A stretch of DNA of 19,543 bases from Polyangiaceae bacterium (lineage in GTDB: Bacteria; Myxococcota; Polyangia; Polyangiales; Polyangiaceae): assembly GCA_025936205.1 (NCBI GenBank), contig JAICTU010000122.1:1-19543 (forward strand), read 5' to 3'. The notes beneath the pieces are model-generated. The model was not told where the DNA came from and ran no database searches. It was given only the letters and a program-made list of their open reading frames with translations. This document shows, one piece after another, positions 1 through 7,801 of this stretch (position 1 is the first letter of the stretch; every line of letters begins with the position of its first letter). Position numbers and translations under genes: made by a program.

Positions 1-98
1 CGAACTTTTGGCCTCATCCTGGCGCCGGCGGGTGCCGCGCAGGCCGAGCCCGATTCCTGCTCGCAACGCGAGGTGCTCCTCATTTTTGCGCGAGTGAA

Positions 99-112
99 GT
101 TCCACATGGAAC
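99..112. promoter_or_regulatory. 14-base palindrome, possible operator
   Basis: GTTCCACATGGAAC reads the same on both strands apart from its central two bases (arms GTTCCA/TGGAAC). It lies in relatively AT-rich sequence, has no following T-run, and is therefore more like a protein-binding site than a terminator. No target gene can be assigned. Confidence 0.25.
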
Positions 113-335
113 CTGACGCCCTCACAAAAAAGGGACACTGCCGGGGGTGGGAAACTCAGCGCAGCGAGTCCTTGGAGCGCGGGCTCTTTCGCGACCAAGT
201 TTTTCGCGGAGTCGCCGAGCCGACGTGGCTGCCGAACCGCTCGCAGAGCGCTCGGACTCGAGTGGTCGTGCTTTGCCTGCCGCCGTCACCGCATGAGCAC
301 CGTGCAGAGGGCTCGGGCCGTACGGCGCTGTCCGG

Positions 336-357
336 CGCCAGGAGGGCCCTCCTGGCG
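336..357. repeat. 22-base perfect palindrome
   Basis: The arm CGCCAGGAGGG is followed immediately by its exact reverse complement, with no spacer. A second 6-bp stem (GGGCTC/GAGCCC, 367-384) lies ten bases further on. There is no T-tract on either side, so an intrinsic terminator is unlikely. A cruciform, a dimer-protein site or the base of an RNA hairpin are all possible. Confidence 0.4.
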
Positions 358-555
358 TCGCGCTGTGGGCTCAGCGCCGAGCCCTCTCCCTGCCCGTCAG
401 GTCTTGGTGGCCCCGTCGGGTGGCGCATGCTTTGGCGCATGTGCCAGCCGTTCCGGCGCGGCTCATTTCATCGTGCAACGTCGCGTAATTTAGCCGGATT
501 CGGTGTTGTCCATCGGGCTCGCCGGGGGTGGCACACCGCTTGCTGAGGCTGGGGG

Positions 556-1512
556 ATGCGAATCGTGGCCATCGCCATCGCCGGCGCGCTCGTGACCTGC
601 GCACCCTGCGTCTTCGCCGGCCTTGCACTGCCTCCTTCTCCCGCCCTGCGAGGGGTACCTGTCGACGGTCGAGTGGATGTGCCCACGGATGTGGTGCCCG
701 CGTTCGACCTCAGCGCCCTCGTGAATTCCGTCGACGAGACCGACGTTACGCTGCGCGCCGCGTCCGGAAAGCAGGTACCGATCAGCGTCACGTTGCCGCC
801 GCACAACGGCTACCTCCTGATCCAGCCCGCAGCAGCCCTGGAGCCGTACACCGCGTATACGCTGATCGTTCATACCCGTTTCTATGGCGCTGAACCCCCG
901 GAGCTCACGCTGTCCTTCACCACCGGCGCAGGCCCGCTCGGCTCCGCCCCGGAGCCCGTAGCCGGTGTCGTGCAACACTGGCGGGCTCCGCACGGTGCAA
1001 GCGAGGACTACCCCGGCGAAGGCGCGTGCATCGGGTTCTCCGAACCCGGCCCCGACGAGCTGGTCGAGACTCGCTTCACGGATCCAGGCTATCCGGAACG
1101 CCCCTTTCCGTTCAGCGACGACGTCTTTTACGACGGGCTGCACGCCTACACGTTCCTGTCCGATCTGAACGACGGTGGTGTCTACCTTCCGCCCTGCGTG
1201 CAGTTCCGACGCCGCGCCATCAATGGCACGTTCAGCGAGCCGACGACGACGTGCGGCACTGAGTCGCCCATCTATGCGGTCGAGGGCTTCGACGCGCAGC
1301 AGCGCTGCACCGAGGTTGGCTTCGTCGATGCGAAGATCCTGGACGAGGCCATGGCAGGGTCGAACCCTCCATCGTCTGCCGGCGACTCGTCCGCGAGCTG
1401 CAGCTTCGGACGCGGTGAAACCTCTTCCGGCACGCCGGTGGTCGTGGTCGCGCTCGGCGCGTGGCTCGCTGTTCGCCGAGCCATCGAGCGTGCCAGACGG
1501 GCACGGCCGTGA
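556..1512 (+). CDS. Exported Ig-like (Big_5) protein with MYXO-CTERM-like tail
   Basis: This is a 318-residue protein of unknown function, predicted to be exported. Residues 1-21 form a signal peptide (hydrophobic IVAIAIAGALV, likely cleavage after CVFA). Residues about 33-127 match the SbsA Ig-like (Big_5) pattern: a VPVDGRVDVPTD opening, a LEPYTAYTLIV strand and a SFTTG ending. The middle part has paired cysteines (157, 213, 233, 251, 282) that may form disulfides. The end has a Ser/Cys stretch (SCSFGRGETSSG), a short hydrophobic run (293-306) and an Arg cluster, the layout of MYXO-CTERM sorting tails in myxobacteria, though it is not a textbook copy. The ATG is supported by TGAGG about seven bases upstream. 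The gene is convergent with the next one, 22 bases apart. By family analogy it is a cell-surface protein. Confidence 0.8.
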   Translation: MRIVAIAIAGALVTCAPCVFAGLALPPSPALRGVPVDGRVDVPTDVVPAFDLSALVNSVDETDVTLRAASGKQVPISVTLPPHNGYLLIQPAAALEPYTAYTLIVHTRFYGAEPPELTLSFTTGAGPLGSAPEPVAGVVQHWRAPHGASEDYPGEGACIGFSEPGPDELVETRFTDPGYPERPFPFSDDVFYDGLHAYTFLSDLNDGGVYLPPCVQFRRRAINGTFSEPTTTCGTESPIYAVEGFDAQQRCTEVGFVDAKILDEAMAGSNPPSSAGDSSASCSFGRGETSSGTPVVVVALGAWLAVRRAIERARRARP

Positions 1513-1534
1513 CAGAGGCGAGCGCGCGAGAGCG

Positions 1535-2221
1535 TCAGTCCTTCTTCGGCGCGGGCTTCGGATACTTCACGAGCACGCGCTCGACCTTGGCGTTCTCCAG
1601 CTCGTAGGAGAGCACCAGGTCTTGCCCGAGCAAGGCGTCGGGCGCGGCCGAATACAGGACGATCCACTTGCGCGTGAAGAGTCCGGGCGCGACCGTGAAG
1701 GGGTTGGCGAGCAGGTAGTTCGGCGGCACCGCAGCGCCCGCCGGGTCAGGCGCAGGAGCGGCATCCGGTCTTGCGTCGGGCTTCGGCGGCTCCGGCTTCG
1801 GCGGGTCGGGCGCCAGCGTGTCGAGCGCCGGGTGGTGGGGTTCCTTCTTGCCCAGCCAGGCCTCGCGCGCGGCGAGTTGCCAGGCGCGCAGGCGATCGCC
1901 GACCAGGGTCTCGATCGCGGGCCCGAACAGCGTTCGCTCGGGGCTGAGCGAGACTTTGCGCACCTGGTGCCACTGTCCGGAAGGGTTCTGGAAGGTGACC
2001 TCCAGCGCCGAGAAGAAGGGGCTGCGCAGGGCTTCGATCGGGGCGCTGGTGATCTTGAGCGTGGGCTCGGGCGCCTTGGGCGGCGCGCTCGCCGGCGCGC
2101 CAGGGGGCGGCGCGCCGGGCCCTGCCGGAGCGGCGGGAGGAGCTTCGTCGGCCTCCACATGGGCGCAGCCCAGCACGAGGACCAATGGCCCGCACAGCTG
2201 GAGCGCCGCCCGGAGCTTCAT
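1535..2221 (-). CDS. Putative lipoprotein, unknown function
   Basis: This 228-residue protein has a type II signal peptide: a short basic start, a hydrophobic run and the lipobox VLGC with Cys19 as the likely lipidated residue. A Pro/Ala/Gly-rich linker follows (about 22-52). Residues about 53-115 contain alternating hydrophobic strands (ITSAPIEALRSPFFSALEVTFQNPSG) that suggest a beta-sandwich, followed by a second Pro-rich segment and another strand-rich part ending in KPAPKKD. I do not recognise a named family. Its ATG lies one base after the stop of the upstream lipoprotein gene (2223-3626), so the two are almost certainly co-transcribed and translationally coupled. A role at the outer membrane or in the periplasm alongside that partner is inference. 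Confidence 0.75.
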   Translation of the reverse strand: MKLRAALQLCGPLVLVLGCAHVEADEAPPAAPAGPGAPPPGAPASAPPKAPEPTLKITSAPIEALRSPFFSALEVTFQNPSGQWHQVRKVSLSPERTLFGPAIETLVGDRLRAWQLAAREAWLGKKEPHHPALDTLAPDPPKPEPPKPDARPDAAPAPDPAGAAVPPNYLLANPFTVAPGLFTRKWIVLYSAAPDALLGQDLVLSYELENAKVERVLVKYPKPAPKKD

Positions 2222-2222
2222 T

Positions 2223-3626
2223 TCAGCGCTGCTCGTCGTCGGGCGTCAGGTACGAGATCTGAACAAGCTCCCAGAACTGGCTCTCGCCGCGCAGCGAGAC
2301 CAGGTACACGGAGCCATCTCCCGACGCGAAGGCATGCCCGGTGCGCGATTCGGTCTGAATCTGGGAGCTTTCGGGGCTGGGGTTGCACGCCAGGCGCCGG
2401 GCCTCGGCGTTGGGCCGCACGTGCCAGAGCGTGTCGTGCAGATAGCCGTCGTTGAAGGGTTCGGTGGCTGTCACGAACCAACCGTCGCGGCCGTCGGACT
2501 CGACGTGGCCGGGCAGCGCAGACGGGGGGCGATCGGTCCAGAACTCGCTCATGGCTGCGCCGCGCAGCGGCGTCAGCCACATCTGGAGGTCCGGGTGCGC
2601 CGGGGACTTGTCGTCCTCGACTTCGTGGACAGTGCCATTGCTCGGCTTGTCGTTGCCCTGCGTGGAGCTGCTGGCGCCGGTCTTCGTGGAGCTGCTGCTC
2701 GTCGAGGAGCCGCCCTTGGTTGCTCCCGTCGTCGCGGCGGCCGCTGCCGTCGCCGCGTTGCCGATCTTCGCGGCCGCCGAGGGCTTCGTGGACGAGTCGC
2801 CCGTCTTGGAGTCGGACTTTGCCGGGGGCTCGGGCTTGGGTGGGTCGACGATGTGGATCACGCCCGTGGGCGTGAGGAAGGGCCGCGACGAGCTGCCCTC
2901 GGGATACGCCAGCTCGCGCACCGCGCCTTCGCCGGAGATCAGGATGGTGGCCTGGCGATCTGCCGCATTGTCCACGCGCAGCTGCCCGTTCAAGAGCAGC
3001 CCTTCGGTCGAGGGCACGAGCGGCGGCTCGATCTGGTAGCCCCAGTCGGGGCCCAGGTTCGCGAAGAGCTCCACCGGGCCACCGCCGAGGCTGACCTTCC
3101 AGATCGCTCCCGGTTGCCCGTAGCGCGCGAAGTAGAAGTTCCCGTTGCTGATGCCGAGCCAGCGGATGTCGCCCAGATCCGTGGTGCCGTAGGTCGAACG
3201 AACGCGCGTTTCGCCGCCGGACATGGGCACGCTGCGGACCTCGCCGCCTTGTGTGAACACGAGGTCGTTGTCATCCACCCACATCGGCGCGCTGAAGGCG
3301 TTGGAGACCAGCACGCTGGTCGCCAGCTCGCGGCTGGGTGAGTGCACGTCGAAGCGCACGAGCTCGCTGGTGGTGGCGCCGTCCGCGCCCCACTCGAAGC
3401 GGAAGAAGAACAGGTCGCCCCCGGAGAACAGCAGCTCCGCAGGCGGCTCGGAGTCGCTGCGGTTGCCGCCCGTGATGGGCACCCAGGCGGCGCTGCAGTC
3501 GCCCAGGTTCAGGGCGGGTTGGAGGGCCAGCTTGGTGGTGTCGCCTCGCTTCTTCACGGCATCCGAGCAACTGCCCAGCGCCAGCGCCAAGAGCAGAAGG
3601 CTCGGCCCTCGGAGCACTTCTGTCAC
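2223..3626 (-). CDS. Beta-propeller-like lipoprotein with Ser/Thr-rich insert
   Basis: The frame is open further upstream, but a start near GTG 3626 puts a classic lipoprotein signal (LLLLALALGSC, Cys20) at the N-terminus and avoids overlapping the divergent gene. GTG 3617 is an alternative. The mature part shows repeated strand patterns of the kind seen in TolB/WD40-like propellers (for example FRFEWGAD, DIRWLGISNGNFYFARYGQPGAIWKVSLGGGPVE, DGRDGWFVTATEPFNDGYLHDTLWHV). This suggests a sensor or scaffold, not an enzyme. No catalytic motif is visible. Residues about 263-331 form a low-complexity Pro, then Ala, then Ser/Thr/Lys insert inside the propeller region, probably a surface loop. The gene leads a two-gene unit with the lipoprotein at 1535-2221. 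Confidence 0.72.
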   Translation of the reverse strand: MTEVLRGPSLLLLALALGSCSDAVKKRGDTTKLALQPALNLGDCSAAWVPITGGNRSDSEPPAELLFSGGDLFFFRFEWGADGATTSELVRFDVHSPSRELATSVLVSNAFSAPMWVDDNDLVFTQGGEVRSVPMSGGETRVRSTYGTTDLGDIRWLGISNGNFYFARYGQPGAIWKVSLGGGPVELFANLGPDWGYQIEPPLVPSTEGLLLNGQLRVDNAADRQATILISGEGAVRELAYPEGSSSRPFLTPTGVIHIVDPPKPEPPAKSDSKTGDSSTKPSAAAKIGNAATAAAAATTGATKGGSSTSSSSTKTGASSSTQGNDKPSNGTVHEVEDDKSPAHPDLQMWLTPLRGAAMSEFWTDRPPSALPGHVESDGRDGWFVTATEPFNDGYLHDTLWHVRPNAEARRLACNPSPESSQIQTESRTGHAFASGDGSVYLVSLRGESQFWELVQISYLTPDDEQR

Positions 3627-3805
3627 TCTGCGGACAATGACAACGGGGTGAAAAGGACGCACGAGGCGGGCTGGTACCAGGTGCGAGCGAACTGGTCGAC
3701 TTTCTGACAAGCCGCGCGCGTCAGCGCTGTTTTGGCCCAGCAGCCGAGCAGCGCCTGGGGTTGCTTGAATCGGCGCGGCACATCTCCTGCAATCGGGCAG
3801 GCCCC
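3627..3805. promoter_or_regulatory. Divergent promoter region with CTGGTACCAG palindrome
   Basis: This 179-base stretch separates the divergently transcribed lipoprotein operon and the MgtC-family gene and must hold both promoters. A perfect 10-base palindrome, CTGGTACCAG, lies at 3671-3680. I cannot place convincing -10/-35 boxes for either gene. Confidence 0.35.
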
Positions 3806-4276
3806 ATGTCGGAGTTTGGCATCCCCGTGCTGGAGATCCTGGAGCGCTTGATGGCGTCACTGGTGGCGGGGGCGTTGATCGGCTGGGACCGCGAGCGCAA
3901 GAACAAGCCCGCGGGGTTGCGCACGCACATGCTGGTGACCCTCGGCGCCGCCACGTTCTGCGTGATGGCGTTCGAGGTCGGCGCGGCGCTGTCCGAGCGC
4001 TACGGCGAGCGCGGGGTCGATCCGATGCGGGTACTCGACGGAGTGGTGGGCGGCATCGGGTTCCTCGGTGCCGGCAGCATCATCCAGGCGCGCGGGCGCG
4101 TGCAGGGCATCACCACGGCGGCGGGCGTCTGGATGGCGGGCGCGCTGGGCGCTGCCTGCGGCGTGGGCGCCTACAAGCTCGCGGCGCTGAGCGCGGTGCT
4201 GGCTTTTCTGGTGCTGACCGTGCTCGCCAAGCTCGAACGGCATGTGCCTCGCGATCCGGAATCCCAGCCGGAGTGA
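3806..4276 (+). CDS. MgtC/SapB family membrane protein
   Basis: This 156-residue inner-membrane protein carries the family hallmarks: GALIGWDRERKNKPAGLRTHMLV near the start, GGIGFLGAGSII in the middle and GITTAAGVWMAGALGAACG after it, spread over about four or five hydrophobic segments. MgtC proteins modulate F-type ATP synthase and Mg2+/phosphate adaptation in some pathogens; the role of the many environmental homologues is unclear. Here only the short MgtC transmembrane domain is present, without the C-terminal ACT-like domain of Salmonella MgtC. I chose the ATG at 3806 over an upstream in-frame TTG (3761) because the protein then starts where family members normally do. It is convergent with the kinase at 4305-5756, with 28 bases between stops. 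Confidence 0.9.
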   Translation: MSEFGIPVLEILERLMASLVAGALIGWDRERKNKPAGLRTHMLVTLGAATFCVMAFEVGAALSERYGERGVDPMRVLDGVVGGIGFLGAGSIIQARGRVQGITTAAGVWMAGALGAACGVGAYKLAALSAVLAFLVLTVLAKLERHVPRDPESQPE

Positions 4277-4304
4277 GCCGCAGCGCCCTAGCGGTGGCGG
4301 CGCA

Positions 4305-5756
4305 TCAGTCCAGGATCGGTGAGTCGTTCGCGCCGCGTGTCCCCGCCGGCGTTGGCGCACGCTCGATTGCGCTCGGCTGTGCCTCTGGACGCGCCTCTGG
4401 ACGCGCCTCTGGACGCGCCGCGGGCTCGCTCGGCTCGCGCGGGGCGCGCGCTTCGGAGCGCCGGATCAAGGGGCGGGTGGGACGCTGCGCTTCGCGACTC
4501 GGGGGCTGTTCCCGGGGTGCCGCCTCGGGCGCGACCTGTGCGTCCGCCACGCGCACGATGGCGACTCCGGCGGTGGCCGGAGCTTCGGCTGCCGGGGCCG
4601 CTACCGCGGGCACCGGGGTTGGCAGGGGGACTTCCTCGCGCAAAGCGGGGGCCGGCCCGCTCGCGAGCGCCAGCTGGGCCTGCGTCGGGGCTGCAGGCGC
4701 AACTCGATGGGGCAAATGCGCGCGCAACCAGGTGAACGAAAGCACCACTGCCGCGATGAGGCCCAGCGCGGCGGCGGAGAGCCAGCGCCAGGGCACCCCA
4801 CCCCAGCGCCGCCAGCTCAGGGGGGAGGACGTCGCCAGCGAGCTCGACAGATCGGAAAATCGCTTGGCCCAGACGTGCTGCGCGCGCCGGCTCGCGAGGC
4901 CCCAGAGCGCGGTTCCCAGCTCGCGGACGTGTGCGAAGCGATCCTCCGGGTTGCGGCTGAGAGCGCGCATCACGGCCGCGTCCAGCTCGCGCGAGACGTC
5001 AGGCCGCAGGCGGCGCAGCGGCTCGATCGGATCGTTCAGCACACTGCGCACCAGCGCCGCGAGATCCTTGCCTTCGTGAGGGTGTCGCCCCGTCATGCAC
5101 ACGTAGAGCACGACACCCAGCGAGTACTGATCGGAACGCAAGCTCAGGTTCTTCGGGCCGCGCAGCGCCTCTGGGGCGATATAGAGCGGCGTGCCGATCA
5201 GATCCTCCGGACCGGTCGTGACGAACTCCGACTCGCCCGGCCGCACTGCGGATTTGGAGATCCCGAAATCCAGCAGCTTCGGGACGCGGTCTTCCTCCGG
5301 GCCCTGGGCGAGAAAGATGTTGCTCGGCTTGATGTCGCGATGCGTGACGCCAGCGTCGTGCGCCGCGCCGATGGCCGCGATGATGGGTAAGGCCAGGTCA
5401 GCAAGCTGACGCTCGCTCAGGTTGCCATGGCGCTGGAGGTAGGCCTGCAAGTCCTCGCCCTCCAGAAACTCCATGACGATGAAGGGTAAGCCGTTGAGCA
5501 CGCCCATGTCGACGATATCGACGACGTTGGGGTGCTTGATCGCGGCGGCCGCGCGCGCTTCACGCGTGAAACGGTGCCGCCCCGTCGGACTGTTCTGGAC
5601 GGAGCTGGCCATGATCTTGAGCGCCACGGGCTTTTTCAGCAGTGTGTGCTCGGCCCGGTACACCTGCCCCATCGCGCCTTGCCCGATGCAAGCGCCCACC
5701 TGGTAGACGCCGAAACGGGAACCCGGAGTCAGGATCTCTGCAGATTGCGTCGACAC
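4305..5756 (-). CDS. Transmembrane Ser/Thr protein kinase, third gene of operon
   Basis: This 483-residue Hanks-type kinase phosphorylates Ser/Thr on unknown targets. All core motifs are intact: Gly-rich loop GQGAMG (25-30), VALK with Lys47, HRDIKPSN (139-146), DFG (163-165) and APE (194-196). The kinase domain ends near 290, a transmembrane helix follows (about 326-346), and the rest is a Pro/Ala/Glu-rich extracytoplasmic tail with RPEA repeats. There is no PASTA or other recognisable sensor domain. The last residues, GANDSPILD, closely match the tail of the kinase at 6248-7801. Start is GTG 5756, preceded by GAGGGCGGG. The gene begins 18 bases after the small TPR-like gene, so it belongs to the same operon. 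Confidence 0.93.
   Translation of the reverse strand: MSTQSAEILTPGSRFGVYQVGACIGQGAMGQVYRAEHTLLKKPVALKIMASSVQNSPTGRHRFTREARAAAAIKHPNVVDIVDMGVLNGLPFIVMEFLEGEDLQAYLQRHGNLSERQLADLALPIIAAIGAAHDAGVTHRDIKPSNIFLAQGPEEDRVPKLLDFGISKSAVRPGESEFVTTGPEDLIGTPLYIAPEALRGPKNLSLRSDQYSLGVVLYVCMTGRHPHEGKDLAALVRSVLNDPIEPLRRLRPDVSRELDAAVMRALSRNPEDRFAHVRELGTALWGLASRRAQHVWAKRFSDLSSSLATSSPLSWRRWGGVPWRWLSAAALGLIAAVVLSFTWLRAHLPHRVAPAAPTQAQLALASGPAPALREEVPLPTPVPAVAAPAAEAPATAGVAIVRVADAQVAPEAAPREQPPSREAQRPTRPLIRRSEARAPREPSEPAARPEARPEARPEAQPSAIERAPTPAGTRGANDSPILD
4381..4416 (-). repeat. 12-base tandem repeat, three copies
   Basis: GCCTCTGGACGC (plus strand) occurs three times in perfect tandem inside the kinase gene. It encodes the Arg-Pro-Glu-Ala repeats of the extracytoplasmic tail. 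Exact identity of the copies suggests recent slippage and probably length variation between strains. Confidence 0.85.
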
Positions 5757-5774
5757 GGACCCGCCCTCGCTCGC

Positions 5775-6239
5775 CTAGAAGTGGCCGCTGCACAGCGCGC
5801 CGGCCCAGCCGATGCTGCAGCTCTCCAGGCCAGCCTGTTCGGAGCTCGACGAGCCCACGGTGAAGCCGGTCCACAGCGCTCCCGCCGCGAACGCCAGCGC
5901 CACGCCTCCGCTCACCAGCGCCACCGTCTGGGCGTTCTGGCCCGCGCTGGCTGCGCTCGTCCCCGCACAGTCGAGCTCGAGCGCCTGCTGGAACAACACG
6001 AGCGCGTCCGCATCCCGCTGCTCGTGCCGGAGATCGAGGCCGCGCTGGAGCAATTCATCCACGCGATTCGTCGCGGCCGCCGCCGCGGTCTGTGCGTACA
6101 CCGGCGAAGCCGCCCCCGAGAGCAGCGCGGCCGACACCAGGAAGCAAGCGGCTGCCCGGCGCACGACGGCACGTGGGCGCTGTCGCCGTGCTCCGGAGCC
6201 AGCCCTGTTCGCGGGCGAGTCGGGGAGCTGCGTCGTCAC
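5775..6239 (-). CDS. Small exported TPR-like protein, probably internally shortened
   Basis: This 154-residue protein has an Arg-rich N-terminus, a hydrophobic stretch and a clear signal peptidase site (SPVYA|QTA, after residue 49). A single TPR-like helix pair follows (VDELLQRGLDLRHEQRDADALVLFQQALEL, about 60-89), then a hydrophobic segment (105-127) and a short Cys-containing end. Longer myxobacterial proteins encoded beside kinases often have several TPR units, a PEGA-like part and then this kind of C-terminal segment. Here the TPR runs almost directly into the C-terminal part. I chose GTG 6239 because GAGG lies six bases upstream; a TTG at 6251 overlapping the kinase stop is the alternative. 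It sits between two kinases (stop/start overlap or near-overlap upstream, 18 bases downstream), which suggests a periplasmic partner of them. Confidence 0.72.
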   Translation of the reverse strand: MTTQLPDSPANRAGSGARRQRPRAVVRRAAACFLVSAALLSGAASPVYAQTAAAAATNRVDELLQRGLDLRHEQRDADALVLFQQALELDCAGTSAASAGQNAQTVALVSGGVALAFAAGALWTGFTVGSSSSEQAGLESCSIGWAGALCSGHF

Positions 6240-6247
6240 GGTCGTCC

Positions 6248-7801
6248 TCAATCCAGGAATGGAGCTTGATTGGCCCCGACCGCGTCTCCCGCACGGATCC
6301 GGGCCGGCTCGAGCGGGGGCTCCGCGCGACGCGACGGAGATGGCCGTGCCGACTCCTTCGTCGCCGTCGCGCGCGGCACGGCAGGCTCGGCGCTCGAGTC
6401 AGAAACGTTCAAGGTGCGCGGTCCGCGGCGGCCGTGCGGGTCTTTCAGCGGGAGCGCGGCGATCGCCGCTGACTTGCGCCGGACCCCGCCCGCGGCCGGC
6501 TCGTCTGCTGCGCCCACGCGCAGCACATCCACGCGCGGAACCGTGGCAGGCTCGAGCGCCCTGACTTCGCTCCATGGCTGCGAGGGCGCCGGGGCCGATT
6601 TGCCGAGCGCTGAATCGCCACGGGCGGTCGCGCCGGGCTCAGCGACGGCAGGCACCAGCGCCGGTGCGGGCTGCTCGGCTCGCGGCGCGACGCCGCGCGG
6701 CAGCACCGCCGTGGCAACGGCGCCGAGCGCCACCACGGCACCCGCAGCGAGCCAGGTCCCCCTGTTGCGCGCCCGCGTCGGATCGCGCGGGCTGGAGTAG
6801 CCATGACGGGTATTCGTGAGCGCCGGATCCGCAGGCACCAGTGGCGGTACCGGACTGCGGCGGGTCGCGAGCGCCGGAGCAGAGTGCACGTCGTTCGCGG
6901 GACCAAACGCCCGCCCCCACAACACCTGCGTGCGCGGCGAGGCCACCTCCCACAGTGCGCGCCCGAGATCCCGCACATGAGGGAAACGTTGACGCGGATC
7001 CGGATCCATCGCGCGGATGATGGCGCGCTCGATCACTGCCGAGATGTCGGGCCGGCTCCTGCTGGGCGGATCGAAGCTCCCGGCGCCGATGCGCTGCAAG
7101 AGATTCATCAGCGAGTCGTACTGGAAAGGCGGTACCCCCACCGCACACTCGTACAGCACCACACCCAACGAATACTGGTCCGAGGCCGGAGTGAGCGCCT
7201 GCGATCCGCGCAGCGCCTCGGGCGGCAGGTACATCGGTGTCCCCAGCAACGTGCCGTACGGCGTCGCTGTGAGATCAGCCGCGTCGCGCGCCAGCTTGGA
7301 AATGCCAAAGTCGAGCACCTTGGGCACTTGCTCGCCGTCCGCGCCCCTGGCGAGAAAGATGTTGCTCGGTTTCAAGTCCCGATGCACGACGCCGGCATCA
7401 TGGGCCACCGCCAGGCCGGAGATGATCGGCAGGGCCAGGCGCGCGATCTCGCCATCGGACATCGGTCCCCGCTCGAGCAGCTGCGTCTCCAGGTCGCGAC
7501 CCTCCAGCAGCTCCATCACCAGATAGGGGATGCCTTGCCACACGCCAACATCCGTGATGTCGACGATGTTGGGATGTTTCACCGCCGCCGCAGCGCGGCC
7601 TTCTCGCAGAAACTGCCGATGCGCCGCCGTCTGATCGTGCAGCGCAGGATCCATGAGCTTGAGCGCCACCCGCTTCTGCAGCGCGCGATGCTCCGCACGA
7701 TAGACGCGCGCCATTCCTCCGCGCCCGATGCGCTCCAGGATGACATAGTTGCCGAAGCGGTACCCGGATGGCAGGTCCGCTGTTTCGAGCTCAGCGTCCA
7801 A
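6248..7801 (-). CDS. Transmembrane Ser/Thr protein kinase, first gene of operon
   Basis: This 517-residue kinase has the same architecture as the one at 4305-5756 and is probably its paralogue. Motifs are GRGGMA (26-31), VALK with Lys48, HRDLKPSN (140-147), DFG (164-166) and PPE (194-196) in place of the usual APE. A transmembrane helix lies at about 349-367 and a Pro/Ala/Arg-rich outer tail follows, ending GANQAPFLD. No sensor domain is recognisable. The only start between an in-frame upstream TGA and the kinase domain is a TTG at 7801, without a clear Shine-Dalgarno sequence, so initiation may be weak or the start may be misjudged. Its stop overlaps or abuts the start of the small exported protein gene. 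It is the first of three co-directional genes. Confidence 0.92.
   Translation of the reverse strand: MDAELETADLPSGYRFGNYVILERIGRGGMARVYRAEHRALQKRVALKLMDPALHDQTAAHRQFLREGRAAAAVKHPNIVDITDVGVWQGIPYLVMELLEGRDLETQLLERGPMSDGEIARLALPIISGLAVAHDAGVVHRDLKPSNIFLARGADGEQVPKVLDFGISKLARDAADLTATPYGTLLGTPMYLPPEALRGSQALTPASDQYSLGVVLYECAVGVPPFQYDSLMNLLQRIGAGSFDPPSRSRPDISAVIERAIIRAMDPDPRQRFPHVRDLGRALWEVASPRTQVLWGRAFGPANDVHSAPALATRRSPVPPLVPADPALTNTRHGYSSPRDPTRARNRGTWLAAGAVVALGAVATAVLPRGVAPRAEQPAPALVPAVAEPGATARGDSALGKSAPAPSQPWSEVRALEPATVPRVDVLRVGAADEPAAGGVRRKSAAIAALPLKDPHGRRGPRTLNVSDSSAEPAVPRATATKESARPSPSRRAEPPLEPARIRAGDAVGANQAPFLD

Larger units (their letters stand above)
1..555. other. Left-edge region without a convincing gene
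   Basis: I find no gene here that I can support. One plus-strand frame stays open from base 1 to 546, and its first residues (FGLILAPAGAAQA) resemble the end of a signal peptide whose start would lie left of the window. The following residues are Arg/Ser/Cys-rich and look like chance high-GC reading, so I do not call it a CDS. The region contains a 14-base palindrome at 99-112, a 22-base perfect palindrome at 336-357, a 6-bp stem at 367-384 and a short direct repeat (TGGCGCATG twice, near 420-440). It probably includes the promoter of the gene starting at 556. Confidence 0.5.

Noticed and set aside
73..546. Plus-strand frame of 157 codons at the left edge
   Set aside because: Its composition becomes Arg/Ser/Cys-rich with no domain, and the region contains strong palindromes. 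The signal-peptide-like start at base 1 is intriguing but too short to support a call.
1175..3341. Long plus-strand open frames across the two lipoprotein genes
   Set aside because: The minus-strand frames have lipoboxes, a one-base operon junction and sensible protein composition. The plus frames are Arg/Gly/Ala-rich with no motif.
3627..3860. Upstream extension of the propeller lipoprotein to an in-frame start at 3860
   Set aside because: It would bury the signal peptide about 78 residues inside the protein and overlap the MgtC-family gene.
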